Shown: in pieces, positions 53,076 to 61,602 of the stretch
Position numbering within the stretch: position 1 is the stretch's first letter
Layout: each line of letters opens with the position of its first letter
The notes under the pieces: model-generated
The model's database searches: none
What the model saw: the letters and a program-made list of their open reading frames with translations, nothing else
What the model was told of the DNA's origin: nothing
Source of the DNA: Paludibacterium paludis
GTDB lineage: Bacteria; Pseudomonadota; Gammaproteobacteria; Burkholderiales; Chromobacteriaceae
Length of the DNA: 64,000 bases
Direction of reading: 5' to 3'
Assembly (NCBI RefSeq): GCF_018802605.1
Contig: NZ_CP069161.1
Location: 682,001 to 746,000 of the forward strand
Made by a program: the position numbers and the translations under genes

Positions 53076-54343
53076 GCCGAGCTCCACAGCGCGCGGTAGT
53101 CTCCTTGCGCATCATGTTCGTCGGCTTGCCGCTGAGGGTTGAAGCGCCGCCCGCCGCGCGGGTCGGTGCCGCGCCCGGCGATGTACAGCCAGTTGCCCTG
53201 GTTGCTGTACACGTCATAATCGATCAGTTGCGCCTCGAACCAGGCCGCTCCGGCGCGCCAGTCGCCGCCGCACTCGTATACCAGATAGCTGGCCGCCACC
53301 TGGCGCAAACGGTTGGACAGATAACCGCTGGCGGCCAGCTCGCGCATCGCCGCGTCCACCAGTGGCTGACCGGTTTCGCCGTGGCGCCAGTCCCTGAACG
53401 CCGCTTCGTTGTGCGCCGATACCGGTTGACAGGACAGACCGGTCGCGCGGAACAGCCTTGTACCGTGACGCAGCAGCAAAAAGCGGAAATAATCGCGCCA
53501 CAGCAGCTCGAAACCTATCCAGTCGCTGCTTTCGCTGGCGCCGCGCTCGGCCTCGAAATCCTTCAGCGCCTGCCAGACGCGGCGCGGCGACAGCGCGCCG
53601 CAGGCCAGCCAGGGGGAGAGCTTCGTCGAGTAGTCGGTGCCGTGCAAGCTGTCGCGCGTGGCCTTGTAGCGGTGCGGAAGGGCGCTCGCCAGATAGCGCC
53701 CCAGATGCGCGCGCGCCGCGTCTTCGCCGCCGTGGAACGCCGGAAGATGATAGGGAAACGATGAGCGTGGCTCCACGGCGGGCGGCACGCGCGCGGGCGA
53801 CTCGGCGCGTTGCCAGTCCTCCGGCAAGGGGGGCAGCGTGTCCGGGGTGGCCAGGGGCGCCTCTGGAACCCGCGCGGCCCGTTCGATCGCTTGACGGAAC
53901 GGGGTGAATGTCATCGGCAAGCGATCCGGCGCGAACGGCAGTTGTTGCGGCGCGTAGAGGCTGGATTGCCAGATGGTGTCCACGCGCAGGCCGGCACGGC
54001 GCAGCGCGGCCACTTCGGCTTCCTCTTCTGGCGCGGCGATATGCTCGCAGACCACGCGGTCGGCACTGATTTGCCGGGCCAGCCGCGGCAGCACATCCGC
54101 CGGTGCGCCGGCGATTTCGCACAGCTCGCTGCCTCGCGCGCGCAACGCCCGTCGCAACGCATCCAGGGCCTGCCCGGTAAAGGCCAGGCGGTGGGGGCCG
54201 GCGCGGAGAAAACCCCAGCCGCTATCCGTCTGCAGGGCATGGCAATACACCGGCAGCAGCTTCGCCCCGGCGCAGGCGGCCAGCAGCGCGGCATTGTCGT
54301 CCAGCCGCAGGTCCTGGCGCAACCAATAGATGATCGTGCTCAT
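53072..54343 (-). CDS. DASH-type cryptochrome/photolyase
   Basis: The 423-aa protein has the N-terminal antenna fold (IIYWLRQDLRLDDNAALLAAC), PMTFTPFRQAIE, ATRDSLHGTDYSTKLSPWLACGALSPR, and the DASH-like C-terminal signature IDYDVYSNQGNWLYIAGRG followed by DPRGGRRFNPQRQADEHDAQGDYRALW. DASH proteins repair dimers in single-stranded DNA or sense light. Genes for DUF2256 (upstream) and the Fe-S photolyase (downstream) overlap it by four bases each. Confidence 0.92.
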   Translation of the reverse strand: MSTIIYWLRQDLRLDDNAALLAACAGAKLLPVYCHALQTDSGWGFLRAGPHRLAFTGQALDALRRALRARGSELCEIAGAPADVLPRLARQISADRVVCEHIAAPEEEAEVAALRRAGLRVDTIWQSSLYAPQQLPFAPDRLPMTFTPFRQAIERAARVPEAPLATPDTLPPLPEDWQRAESPARVPPAVEPRSSFPYHLPAFHGGEDAARAHLGRYLASALPHRYKATRDSLHGTDYSTKLSPWLACGALSPRRVWQALKDFEAERGASESSDWIGFELLWRDYFRFLLLRHGTRLFRATGLSCQPVSAHNEAAFRDWRHGETGQPLVDAAMRELAASGYLSNRLRQVAASYLVYECGGDWRAGAAWFEAQLIDYDVYSNQGNWLYIAGRGTDPRGGRRFNPQRQADEHDAQGDYRALWSSA

Positions 54344-54501
54344 GGGGTCTGGCCTTTATGGCGGCGGCAGCGTTCCGAGCAGTATTGGACGGACTCCCAG
54401 GTGGCGCGCCACTGTTTGCGCCAGCTCATCATCCGGGCGCAGGCCGCGCAGGGTTTGGATGGCAGGGCGGCCTTGTTGCCCCTGAACTCCCGCGTCGCCA
54501 T
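54340..54501 (-). CDS. DUF2256 small cysteine-rich protein
   Basis: The 53-aa protein has PCAACARMMSWRKQWRATW followed by YCSERCRR: two CxxC-like pairs that look like a zinc knuckle. DUF2256 is typically encoded beside photolyases or fused to them. It overlaps the NTF2-like gene by one base (TGATG) and CRY-DASH by four bases. It is too short for most gene finders, but the motif is unmistakable. Confidence 0.88.
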   Translation of the reverse strand: MATREFRGNKAALPSKPCAACARMMSWRKQWRATWESVQYCSERCRRHKGQTP

Positions 54502-54935
54502 CACACCACCTTGAGTTTCTTGCGCAGCCAAGCCAGCGGCAGACCGAACAACGGGATTTTCTCGAACAGCTCTTCGCTCGTGTCCCAGTAGTCGCGGTGC
54601 AGCGTGATCTTGCCGTCGTCGTTGAACTGCAAATGGCTGCTCCCGTGGATGTTGACCTCGCGTCCGGCGCAGGCAAAGTCGAAATCCCAGGTGAGGAAGG
54701 CCTGGTCGCCATCGCGCAATGCGTCCCGGACCGTGAAGCGTGGCCGTTTCACGGTCTTGAACATGTGACGGAATATCTTCTCGATGTTGGCGATGCCGCG
54801 CGCGTCGTTGAACGGGTCTTTGAAGCGGGCGTCTTCGGCATAGTAGCGGCCAATATCCGGCAGAGTGTCCGGTGTCAGCGTCTGGTACCAGTCGAGCAAA
54901 GCCCGCCATTCGGTTTGGGAAGGAATGCGTGTCAT
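54501..54935 (-). CDS. NTF2-like/SnoaL-like protein
   Basis: The 144-aa protein has the nuclear-transport-factor-2-like alpha+beta cone pattern (LLDWYQTLTPDTLPDIGRYYAEDARFKDPFND, then a curved sheet containing FLTWDFDF and HLQFNDDGKI, HRDYWD). Such proteins bind or isomerise small hydrophobic molecules; this version is common in operons with photolyase, SDR, DUF1365 and Cfa genes. It overlaps the SDR gene by four bases. Confidence 0.87.
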   Translation of the reverse strand: MTRIPSQTEWRALLDWYQTLTPDTLPDIGRYYAEDARFKDPFNDARGIANIEKIFRHMFKTVKRPRFTVRDALRDGDQAFLTWDFDFACAGREVNIHGSSHLQFNDDGKITLHRDYWDTSEELFEKIPLFGLPLAWLRKKLKVV

Positions 54936-55711
54936 GATCGTGACAACCTCGCGAGCAAGGGTAGCCGCAGCCGGTAGGGCAGCAGCCGCAATAGTTTGAG
55001 CCAGAACGTGAAGCGGAACGGAAAATGGATTTCGAATGCGCCACGCGCCAGTCCGCGCATGATATCGCGCGCCGCCTCGCGCGGCGTGAGCAGCGCCGGC
55101 ATGGGAAAATCGTTCTTGGCGGTGAGCGGCGTGGCGACAAAGCCGGGGTTGATCAGGTAAACCGCCACACCGCGGGGCTTCAGTTCGGCATAGAGGATTT
55201 CCGCCAGGTTGATCAGCGCCGCCTTGCCGGGACCGTACACCACCGCTCCGGGCAGCCCGGCGTACCCCGCCACACTGGCGATCAGCGCCACGCCGCCATG
55301 GCCTTGCCGCGCCAGAGTCGGCAGTATCACTTCCAGCCCGTGATAGACGCCCAGCAGATTGGTGTCGAGCAGACGGCGGGTTTCATCGGCGTGCAGATCC
55401 AGACAGGTTTGCGGGCGATAGTCCGCCGCGCAGAACACCACCAGATCAGGCCGCGAGCCGGGGTGATCCAGCTGCGCCCATACGCGTTGCCATGCTCCCG
55501 GATCGGTGACGTCCAGTGTTTCCACCCGAGCGGCGGGGTGGTCGGCGGCGAGTGCCCGCATCGGTTCGGCGCGCCGCGCCGACAGAATGACGCCGGCTCC
55601 CGCGTCCAGCAGTTCGGCCGCCAGGGCCGCGCCGATGCCGCTGGACGCGCCTATTATCCATACCCGACGCGCGCGCCAGTCGGCGATGGCGGGGTTGAGG
55701 CGCGGCGTCAT
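54932..55711 (-). CDS. Short-chain dehydrogenase/reductase
   Basis: The 259-aa oxidoreductase has nucleotide-binding GASSGIG (about 21-27), and a catalytic YGPGK preceded by SVAGYAG. The C-terminus (FPFRFTFWLKLLRLLPYRLRLPLLARL) is hydrophobic and basic, suggesting membrane association, which suits a lipid substrate. It overlaps its neighbours by four bases on each side. Confidence 0.9.
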   Translation of the reverse strand: MTPRLNPAIADWRARRVWIIGASSGIGAALAAELLDAGAGVILSARRAEPMRALAADHPAARVETLDVTDPGAWQRVWAQLDHPGSRPDLVVFCAADYRPQTCLDLHADETRRLLDTNLLGVYHGLEVILPTLARQGHGGVALIASVAGYAGLPGAVVYGPGKAALINLAEILYAELKPRGVAVYLINPGFVATPLTAKNDFPMPALLTPREAARDIMRGLARGAFEIHFPFRFTFWLKLLRLLPYRLRLPLLARLSRS

Positions 55712-55935
55712 GGCGCGGGCTCCGGCTTGCGGAAGAACAGTGTGACGCCGCCCCGGTGCTCGCCGTTCATGTTCACGGTAAAGCGTTTGACCAGGCGGCC
55801 TTGCCGATCCAGGGACATTCCCCGGGCTTCGGTCTTGCCCAGGAAAAAAAGGTCGGGATCCAGCTGCGGGCGGTTGGCGGCATAATCACCGCCGGCCGGC
55901 GAGGTCACCGCGGCGAGCGAGGCGGTGGGGCGCAT
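55708..55935 (-). pseudogene. Shrunken DUF3833 gene, apparent internal deletion
   Basis: The 75-codon frame encodes the start of a DUF3833 protein (LDPDLFFLGKTEARGMSLDRQGRLVKRFTVNMNGE) joined directly to what looks like its last strand (GVTLFFRKPEP). Full-length members, about 170-180 residues, have roughly 100 residues between these parts. The reading frame is kept and overlaps Cfa by 31 bases and SDR by four. The usual lipoprotein signal also seems missing. It may be a decayed gene retained only for translational coupling, or a minimal functional version. Confidence 0.65.
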
Positions 55936-57140
55936 GATGACTGCCTATGCAGCAAGAATTGCGACACGCCGATGCGGCGGGCGTCGAAACCCGCTTCGCA
56001 GTAGCACAAATAAAGCCGCCATAACCGGATGAAGGTTTCGTCGAAGCCTTGACTGCGAACGGCGTCCAGGCTGGTTTCAAAAGCGCTGCGCCAGCGACGC
56101 AGCGTCTCCGCGTAGTCCTCACCGAAATCGAGGCGATTGCGGCAGGTCAGTCCGCGTTGTTGCGCCGCGCGCTGGAAACGCTCGCGGCTGGGCAGCATGC
56201 CGCCAGGAAAAATAAATGTCTGGATAAAGTCGGCGCGGGCGCGGTATGCCTCGAAACGCGTTTCGTCGATGGTGATGCTCTGCACCAGCGCTTGGCCATC
56301 CGGTTTCAAACAGCGGCGCAGCGTGTCGAAATAACCTTGCCAATAGCGTTCGCCCACCGCTTCGAACATCTCGATCGACACGATGGCGTCGTACTGCCCG
56401 GTCAGGTCGCGGTAGTCGCGGTGTTCCAGCCTGACGCGCGGCTCGTCGGCCAGGCGGTGGCGCGCGAAGTCCAGCTGTGCATCCGAGATGGTGATGCCAT
56501 GAACCTCAACGCCAAGCCGGGCGGCATGCTCGGCGAAACCGCCCCAGCCGCAACCGATCTCCAGCACGCGCATGCCTGGGCGCAGCCGCAACTGATCACA
56601 AATCCGCTGGTACTTGCGCGCTTGGGCGTCGACCAAAGGCAGGCTGTCGTCGCCGTCGAACCAGGCGCTGGAATAGGTCCACCCGGGGTCGAGCCACAGC
56701 TTGTAAAAATCGTTGCCGATATCGTAATGGGCATGAATGTTGCGCCGACTGCCGCGCCGACTGTTGAGGCGCAAGAGATGGCGCAGCCTGTGCCACAGAT
56801 TCGTCGCCCAGCGGCCCAGCTTGCCCAGTTGCAATGCTTCTTCGTTCTGCAGTGCCAGCCGCAACAGCGCGGTGAGGTCCGGGCTGTCCAGCCAGCCGTC
56901 GCGGTAGGCCTCGGCGAAACCTATGTCGTTGCCCGAAAGAATGCGACGGCAGGCGCGCCAGTCGTGGAGCGTCAGCTCGGCGTCGGGCAGGCGAGACGCG
57001 GCGCCGAACCACAGGGTTTCCCCATCCGGTGTGATGAGTTTCAGGCAGCCCTGGCGCAACTGCGCCAACAAGGCCAGCAGCGCCCGTCCGGCGGGGGGCG
57101 TGGCGGGGCGGGACAAGGCGGCAGGTTGGCTCGCGCTCAT
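55905..57140 (-). CDS. Cyclopropane-fatty-acid synthase-like SAM methyltransferase
   Basis: The 411-aa enzyme has a helical N-terminal substrate domain and the methyltransferase core VLEIGCGWGGFAEHAARLGVEVHGITIS, then YDAIVSIEMFEAVGERYW and the Cfa-type IQTFIFPGGMLPS, ending YCEAGFDARRIGVSQFLLHR. It methylates or cyclopropanates unsaturated phospholipid acyl chains at the membrane. In alphaproteobacteria a relative (UfaM) makes furan-fatty-acid precursors. The start is fixed by an ATGA overlap with DUF1365; the long upstream frame is a shadow of that gene. Confidence 0.9.
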   Translation of the reverse strand: MSASQPAALSRPATPPAGRALLALLAQLRQGCLKLITPDGETLWFGAASRLPDAELTLHDWRACRRILSGNDIGFAEAYRDGWLDSPDLTALLRLALQNEEALQLGKLGRWATNLWHRLRHLLRLNSRRGSRRNIHAHYDIGNDFYKLWLDPGWTYSSAWFDGDDSLPLVDAQARKYQRICDQLRLRPGMRVLEIGCGWGGFAEHAARLGVEVHGITISDAQLDFARHRLADEPRVRLEHRDYRDLTGQYDAIVSIEMFEAVGERYWQGYFDTLRRCLKPDGQALVQSITIDETRFEAYRARADFIQTFIFPGGMLPSRERFQRAAQQRGLTCRNRLDFGEDYAETLRRWRSAFETSLDAVRSQGFDETFIRLWRLYLCYCEAGFDARRIGVSQFLLHRQSSCAPPPRSPR

Positions 57141-57913
57141 GGTTTCAGCTCCTGGCCGCGGCTGAGCGCCGTGGCGGGGGGATACGGTTTGCGGAAGAAG
57201 GGCACGCGTTGTAGCCAAAGTTTGAGTGCCTGCCAGTGGATGCGGGCGACAACACCCATCGTCAGCAGGGGCTGGCGCAGCAAGGCCGTGGCCGCGGTCT
57301 TCGACGTCAGGGCACGCAATCGGCCCGATATCGAGGTGCGCAGCAAGACGCCGGCCGCGTCGTGATAATCGATGCGGGTCAGCGAGCGGTTGACCTGTTC
57401 GGTAAAACGGAATCGATAGTGTCCTTCCACTTTGCAAAAAGGAGAAACGTGCAGCCGTTTGCGGCAGATGAGCTGGCAGGAGGCCATGATCGGTCCGCCG
57501 TCCGTCCGGCTGAGGAGATAGCAATGCCTTTCGCCAAATGTGTTGTTCACTTCTGCCAGTACGGCGATCAACCGCCCCGCCGCGTCGTGGCAATGCCAGA
57601 AGCTGACCGGATTGAACACATAGCCGAACACGCGCGGAAAGGTTTGCAGCCAGATGTCACCATCTGCGCACAGGCCGGCTTCGGTCAGTTGCGCGTGTAT
57701 CCATGGCAACAGCGGTGAGCCGTCGCGCGGGCCGTAGTCGCGCGTGCGCAGCGACAACGGCCGCCAGCAGTCCACGCCAAACCACAGGCCGCGCATGTCC
57801 GCCAGCGCGGAGACGTTCAGACGCAAGCAGAACACCGGGTAGACGAAACGGTTGGCGATTGGCCGCAAACGATGGTGCATGACGTGGCCCGTCAAGAGAT
57901 ATGCCGAGATCAT
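57137..57913 (-). CDS. DUF1365 family protein
   Basis: The 258-aa protein shows the family pattern GHVMHHRLRPIANRFVYPVF, then LQTFPRVFGYVFNPVSFWHCHD and AEVNNTFGERHCYLL, and KRLHVSPFCKVEGHYRF. Its biochemical role is unknown; it nearly always accompanies a Cfa-like methyltransferase and a flavin oxidoreductase. ATG 57913 is preferred because GAGG lies eight bases before it; ATG 57919, which overlaps the upstream stop, is also possible. Confidence 0.88.
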   Translation of the reverse strand: MISAYLLTGHVMHHRLRPIANRFVYPVFCLRLNVSALADMRGLWFGVDCWRPLSLRTRDYGPRDGSPLLPWIHAQLTEAGLCADGDIWLQTFPRVFGYVFNPVSFWHCHDAAGRLIAVLAEVNNTFGERHCYLLSRTDGGPIMASCQLICRKRLHVSPFCKVEGHYRFRFTEQVNRSLTRIDYHDAAGVLLRTSISGRLRALTSKTAATALLRQPLLTMGVVARIHWQALKLWLQRVPFFRKPYPPATALSRGQELKP

Positions 57914-57915
57914 TG

Positions 57916-59196
57916 TCATAACCTCGCCCATGCGGGCGCGAGTCCGAATGCCCGGACCACATGCAAGGCCGACTTCAGCCCGTCTTCATGGAAGCCATAG
58001 CCGGTCCAGGCGCCGGCGAACCAACACGCCCGGCGCCCCTGGATACGGGGCAACGCGTGTTGCGCGGCGATGGCCTCGGCGTCGAGCAGGGGATGCTCAT
58101 AATGGAAACGGCCCAGTACTTTGGCCGGATCGGGCGGGCGCGGCGGATTCAGGGTTACGGCTACCGGGGTGGCGACGGGTAACGGCTGCAACTGGTTGAG
58201 CAAATAACTGACACCCACCGCGCGGCTGTCATCACCATCGTCCGAGAGGAAATTCCAGGCCGCCCAGGCGGCTTCGCGTCGGGGAAGCAAAGAGGCGTCG
58301 GTGTGCAGCACCGCCTCGTTGGCTTGATAACGCACCGCGGACAGTGTCTCGCGCTCCAGCTCATCGGCATCGTCGAGCAGGGCCAGCGCCTGAGGCGCGT
58401 GAGTGGCGAAAATGACGCCATCGAAAATCTCTTCACCATCGGGAGTCCGCAGGTGCGCGCCATCGTCCGTGCGGCGGACGCCGAGCACGGGGGTGGAGAG
58501 CCGGACATCGGCGAGGCCGGACGCGATTGTTTCGACATAGCGCCGCGCGCCGCCCGGCACGGTGAGCCATTGCGGCCGGTGGCGCAGTTGCAGCAGGCCG
58601 TGGTTCAGGCAGAACCGCAAAAAGGTCTCCGCCGGAAAAGACAGAATGTCGCGGCAGGGGCTGGACCAGATCGCCGCCGCCATGGGCAGCAGGTAGTGGT
58701 CGCGAAAGGCCGCCCCGTATCGTCCGGCGTCAAGCAAGCTCCCCAGGTTCTGCGGCACAGCAATGACATGCCGCAGATTGCGTTCCGCCTCGCGGTTAAA
58801 GCGCAGAATGTCGGCCAGCATGCCCCAGAACCGTGGCGACAGCAGATTGCCGCGCTGAACGAAAACGCTGTTCAGGTTCCGTCCCGACCACTCCAGCCGG
58901 CCCCGGCCGAGCGAGACGCTGAATGACATCGCGCTCGGATGACTGGGGATCCCCAGTTCGTTGAACAGTCCGATCAGGTTGGGGTAGGTACGTTCGTTGA
59001 ACACCAGAAAACCGGTGTCCACGGCGAAAGGGATGCCATCGACCTCGACATCGACGGTATGGGTGTGACCACCCAGGTAGTCCGCGGCTTCAAACAGCGT
59101 GACCGCATGCCGCCTGGAAAGAAAATAGGCCGTGGCGAGGCCGGCGATGCCGCTGCCTATGACCGCGATGCGTTGTGGCGATGAGGTGTTCACCAT
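57916..59196 (-). CDS. FAD-dependent oxidoreductase (amine-oxidase/desaturase-like)
   Basis: The 426-aa flavoprotein has a dinucleotide motif VIGSGIAGLATAYFLSRRHAVTLFEAADYLGGH at the N-terminus, TVPGGARRYVETIASGL, and a closing FAD motif CWFAGAWTGYGFHEDGLKSAL. It is the first gene of the light/lipid operon. Relatives (UfaD type) desaturate methylated acyl chains; the neighbouring Cfa-like gene supports a lipid substrate. Transcription starts in the 122-base spacer shared with the divergent TetR gene. Confidence 0.9.
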   Translation of the reverse strand: MVNTSSPQRIAVIGSGIAGLATAYFLSRRHAVTLFEAADYLGGHTHTVDVEVDGIPFAVDTGFLVFNERTYPNLIGLFNELGIPSHPSAMSFSVSLGRGRLEWSGRNLNSVFVQRGNLLSPRFWGMLADILRFNREAERNLRHVIAVPQNLGSLLDAGRYGAAFRDHYLLPMAAAIWSSPCRDILSFPAETFLRFCLNHGLLQLRHRPQWLTVPGGARRYVETIASGLADVRLSTPVLGVRRTDDGAHLRTPDGEEIFDGVIFATHAPQALALLDDADELERETLSAVRYQANEAVLHTDASLLPRREAAWAAWNFLSDDGDDSRAVGVSYLLNQLQPLPVATPVAVTLNPPRPPDPAKVLGRFHYEHPLLDAEAIAAQHALPRIQGRRACWFAGAWTGYGFHEDGLKSALHVVRAFGLAPAWARL

Positions 59197-59293
59197 GTCG
59201 TTGTGTCCGCAAAGTAAAAATGCCCCGGCCCCGGCCTTGGCAGTGTGCCGGTGCTGCTTTATAGTCAGGATAAAACCAAACTGAAAAAAATGC

Positions 59294-59305
59294 TACTGAT
59301 CAGTA
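59294..59305. promoter_or_regulatory. Perfect palindrome TACTGATCAGTA, candidate TetR operator
   Basis: The 12-bp sequence is its own reverse complement, lies 13 bases before the TetR start codon, and sits in the spacer shared with the 12-gene operon. TetR regulators commonly bind such sites next to their own gene, so autoregulation and control of the divergent operon are likely. Confidence 0.55.
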
Positions 59306-59318
59306 AAAGGTGTTACCA

Positions 59319-59942
59319 ATGGGTATTTTTGGCCGGCTGAGCTTCAAGGATCAGACATTCAAGCTGCGCGAACAGGCTGTCCTGGAAGCCACCACACGGA
59401 TGCTGGCGAGCAAGGGCTTCGATTTGATGACCATGGACGACGTGGCGAACGAAGCGGGGGTTTCCAAACCCAGTCTGTACAAGCATTTCAAATCCAAAGA
59501 GGAATTGGCGACCGAGGTGATGATCCGCTTGCTGGATGACGCTCTGGATTATTTGACGGGGCAGGATCCGGCGCTCGGTCCGATCGACCGCCTGCGCGAC
59601 CTGTTGGCGTGGGCGTTGCGGGTCCGTCTTGACGGGGGCTTGCCGTTTCTGCCCTCGACCAGCCCGCAGGTGAGAGGCATGCTGACCCGCAACCTGCGCT
59701 ACCTCAGCCGCGCGATAAAGCTGCACAAAACATTGCAGCGCATTGTCGAGCAGGCGAAACAGCAAGGCGAACTGAACGCCGACATGCCGACGGATGTGAT
59801 TCTCTACAGCTACTATTCCCGGACTTGCGATCCCGCGGTCGAGTACCTGCGGGTGTATGGCAAATATGCAGATGAAGACATCATCCGGCATATGCTGAAA
59901 GTCAGTTTCGACGGTTTGTCCGCCGGATCCCGCGACGGGTGA
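59319..59942 (+). CDS. TetR/AcrR-family transcriptional regulator
   Basis: The 207-aa repressor has an N-terminal helix-turn-helix (MTMDDVANEAGVSKPSLYKHFKSKEELATEV, about residues 35-65) and a helical ligand domain. AAAGG lies eight bases before ATG 59319; the GTG at 59310 inside that site is not favoured. It is divergent from the photolyase/lipid operon. In other bacteria similar operons are under ECF sigma/ChrR or MerR/LitR control, so a TetR here would be a different wiring. A fatty-acid or acyl-CoA ligand is possible. Confidence 0.9.
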   Translation: MGIFGRLSFKDQTFKLREQAVLEATTRMLASKGFDLMTMDDVANEAGVSKPSLYKHFKSKEELATEVMIRLLDDALDYLTGQDPALGPIDRLRDLLAWALRVRLDGGLPFLPSTSPQVRGMLTRNLRYLSRAIKLHKTLQRIVEQAKQQGELNADMPTDVILYSYYSRTCDPAVEYLRVYGKYADEDIIRHMLKVSFDGLSAGSRDG

Positions 59943-60526
59943 CGCCGTCGCCGGGCGGGTCAGCCGGCGCGATCGATGTCATCGGAGCGCAAGGGTTTGG
60001 TCGCGCAGACCAGAACCTGCCCGCGCCTGGAAGAATGGCGTATGAGCAAACCGCTTCTTCCCCTGCCCCTGCCCCACTACTGACGGGAAAGCCTCTCTGT
60101 TCTGGCCAGAGCCTGCCAGGCTTCTTTCGTTGACCGGTCAGGAAGGGGGCGTCCATTCCATTAACACAGCCCACCATTAAACACTGACTCCTTCAAGATG
60201 GGGCGTTTGTACCCAATGGTTAATCATCGCCCTTCCGCTCGCATGTTCGGGCCAAACCGTTGCGCTGAGGGCTCCTGCCTGGCTGCCGGACTGCTCGCGT
60301 ACTCTTCGTGGGGTAACATCGGATCGATCTGAAGAGAATCTTGCCTGCGCGCTTGACCCCTGCTTGGGCTGGATAGGATAATTCTCCGTTTTTTCAACTG
60401 CTTAGTAATCGTTGCCATGCGGGCGGTGCCCAGAGTGCCGCGAGGCGCGGGGAGCCGGTGTTATCTCCCTGAAAAGACGCGTCTTTTGCGCGCCATTGCG
60501 ACGAAAACAGGCGAAAATCGGTCGAA
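59943..60526. other. Long intergenic region before dusA
   Basis: No convincing protein or RNA gene is seen in these 584 bases; the open frames present are short and have no ribosome-binding site. A sigma-70-like promoter for dusA is at 60353-60382, leaving a 5' leader of about 140 bases. The block 60160-60420 is AT-richer than its surroundings. Confidence 0.5.
60353..60382 (+). promoter_or_regulatory. Sigma-70-like promoter upstream of dusA
   Basis: TTGACC (60353-60358), an 18-base spacer and GATAAT (60377-60382) lie in the direction of dusA. The flank CGCTTGACCCCTG also occurs at 42936-42948 upstream of the ankyrin gene. Confidence 0.5.
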
Positions 60527-61558
60527 ATGAACAGTCATCTGAGTGCAGCCAATCTCGCTGAAAGCCCCCTCCGCCAAGGTCATGCGGCAACATTGCCCTC
60601 CCGGCGCCTGTCCGTGGCGCCGATGCTGGACTGGACGGATCGGCACTACCGCTATTTTGCCCGGCTGATCACCCGCCACACCTGGCTCTACACCGAAATG
60701 GTGACGACCGGCGCCCTGATCCATGGCGATGCCGCGCGGCATCTGCGTTTCGATGACAGCGAACATCCGGTCGCGCTGCAACTGGGTGGGTCCGAACCGT
60801 CCGAGCTCGCGCATTGCGCGAAGCTCGCGCAATCATTCGGCTATGACGAAGTGAACCTGAATGTGGGGTGTCCATCCGAGCGTGTGCAGAAGGGCGCGTT
60901 CGGCGCCTGTTTGATGGCGGAGGCGGATCTTGTGGCCGACTGTGTCAAGGCGATGCGCGACGCCGTGGATATCGACGTGACGGTGAAGCATCGCATCGGG
61001 ATCGACGCGATCGAGGACTATGCTTTTCTCGCCGGATTCGTCGAGACCGTGGCGGCGGCCGGCTGCCGCACCTTCATCGTGCATGCGCGCAATGCCATTC
61101 TCAAAGGCCTCTCGCCCAAGGAGAACCGCGAGATTCCGCCCCTCAAATACGACTACGTGTATCGCCTCAAGGCCGAGCGCCCGGATCTTGAGATCCTGAT
61201 CAACGGCGGTGTGAAAACCTCCGATGACATCGAGGCGCATCTGCGCCATGTGGACGGCGTGATGGTCGGACGCGAGGCATACCACAATCCGTGGATCATG
61301 GCGGACTGGGACGCGCGTTTCTACGGCACGGAGCCCGGCGATCTGACCCGCCGCAAGGTCGCGCTGGCCATGTTGCCCTATATTGAGCGCAATCTGGCCG
61401 AGGGCCACAAGCTGCGCAACATCGCCCGCCATATCCTTGGTTTGTTCCAGGGCGTGCCGGGAGCCCGCCACTGGCGGCGCATGCTGTCGGACGCCTCGTG
61501 CCTGGAAGGCGCGGACGGACGTCTTGTCCTGAAGGCCCTTGAAGAAATCGGCCGGTGA
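60527..61558 (+). CDS. dusA: tRNA-dihydrouridine(20/20a) synthase
   Basis: The 343-aa flavoenzyme reduces uridine in the D-loop of tRNA. Signature motifs are SVAPMLDWTDRHYRYFARL, the catalytic Cys115 in LNVGCPS, VTVKHRIGID, and INGGVKTSDD followed by VDGVMVGREAYHNPW. The DusA subgroup is indicated by the MLDWTDRH opening and GLSPKENREIPPL. The ribosome-binding site is weak. Its end overlaps the open frame of the next gene, but that gene's real start is 44 bases later. Confidence 0.94.
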   Translation: MNSHLSAANLAESPLRQGHAATLPSRRLSVAPMLDWTDRHYRYFARLITRHTWLYTEMVTTGALIHGDAARHLRFDDSEHPVALQLGGSEPSELAHCAKLAQSFGYDEVNLNVGCPSERVQKGAFGACLMAEADLVADCVKAMRDAVDIDVTVKHRIGIDAIEDYAFLAGFVETVAAAGCRTFIVHARNAILKGLSPKENREIPPLKYDYVYRLKAERPDLEILINGGVKTSDDIEAHLRHVDGVMVGREAYHNPWIMADWDARFYGTEPGDLTRRKVALAMLPYIERNLAEGHKLRNIARHILGLFQGVPGARHWRRMLSDASCLEGADGRLVLKALEEIGR

Positions 61559-61602
61559 TGGTCACCGGGCGCGTGTATCGTGTATCAGGAGGTAAGGTTG
61601 TG

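Noticed and set aside
59902..60177. 91-codon - strand frame after the TetR gene
   Set aside because: It overlaps the TetR 3' end, lacks a ribosome-binding site and shows no recognisable family.
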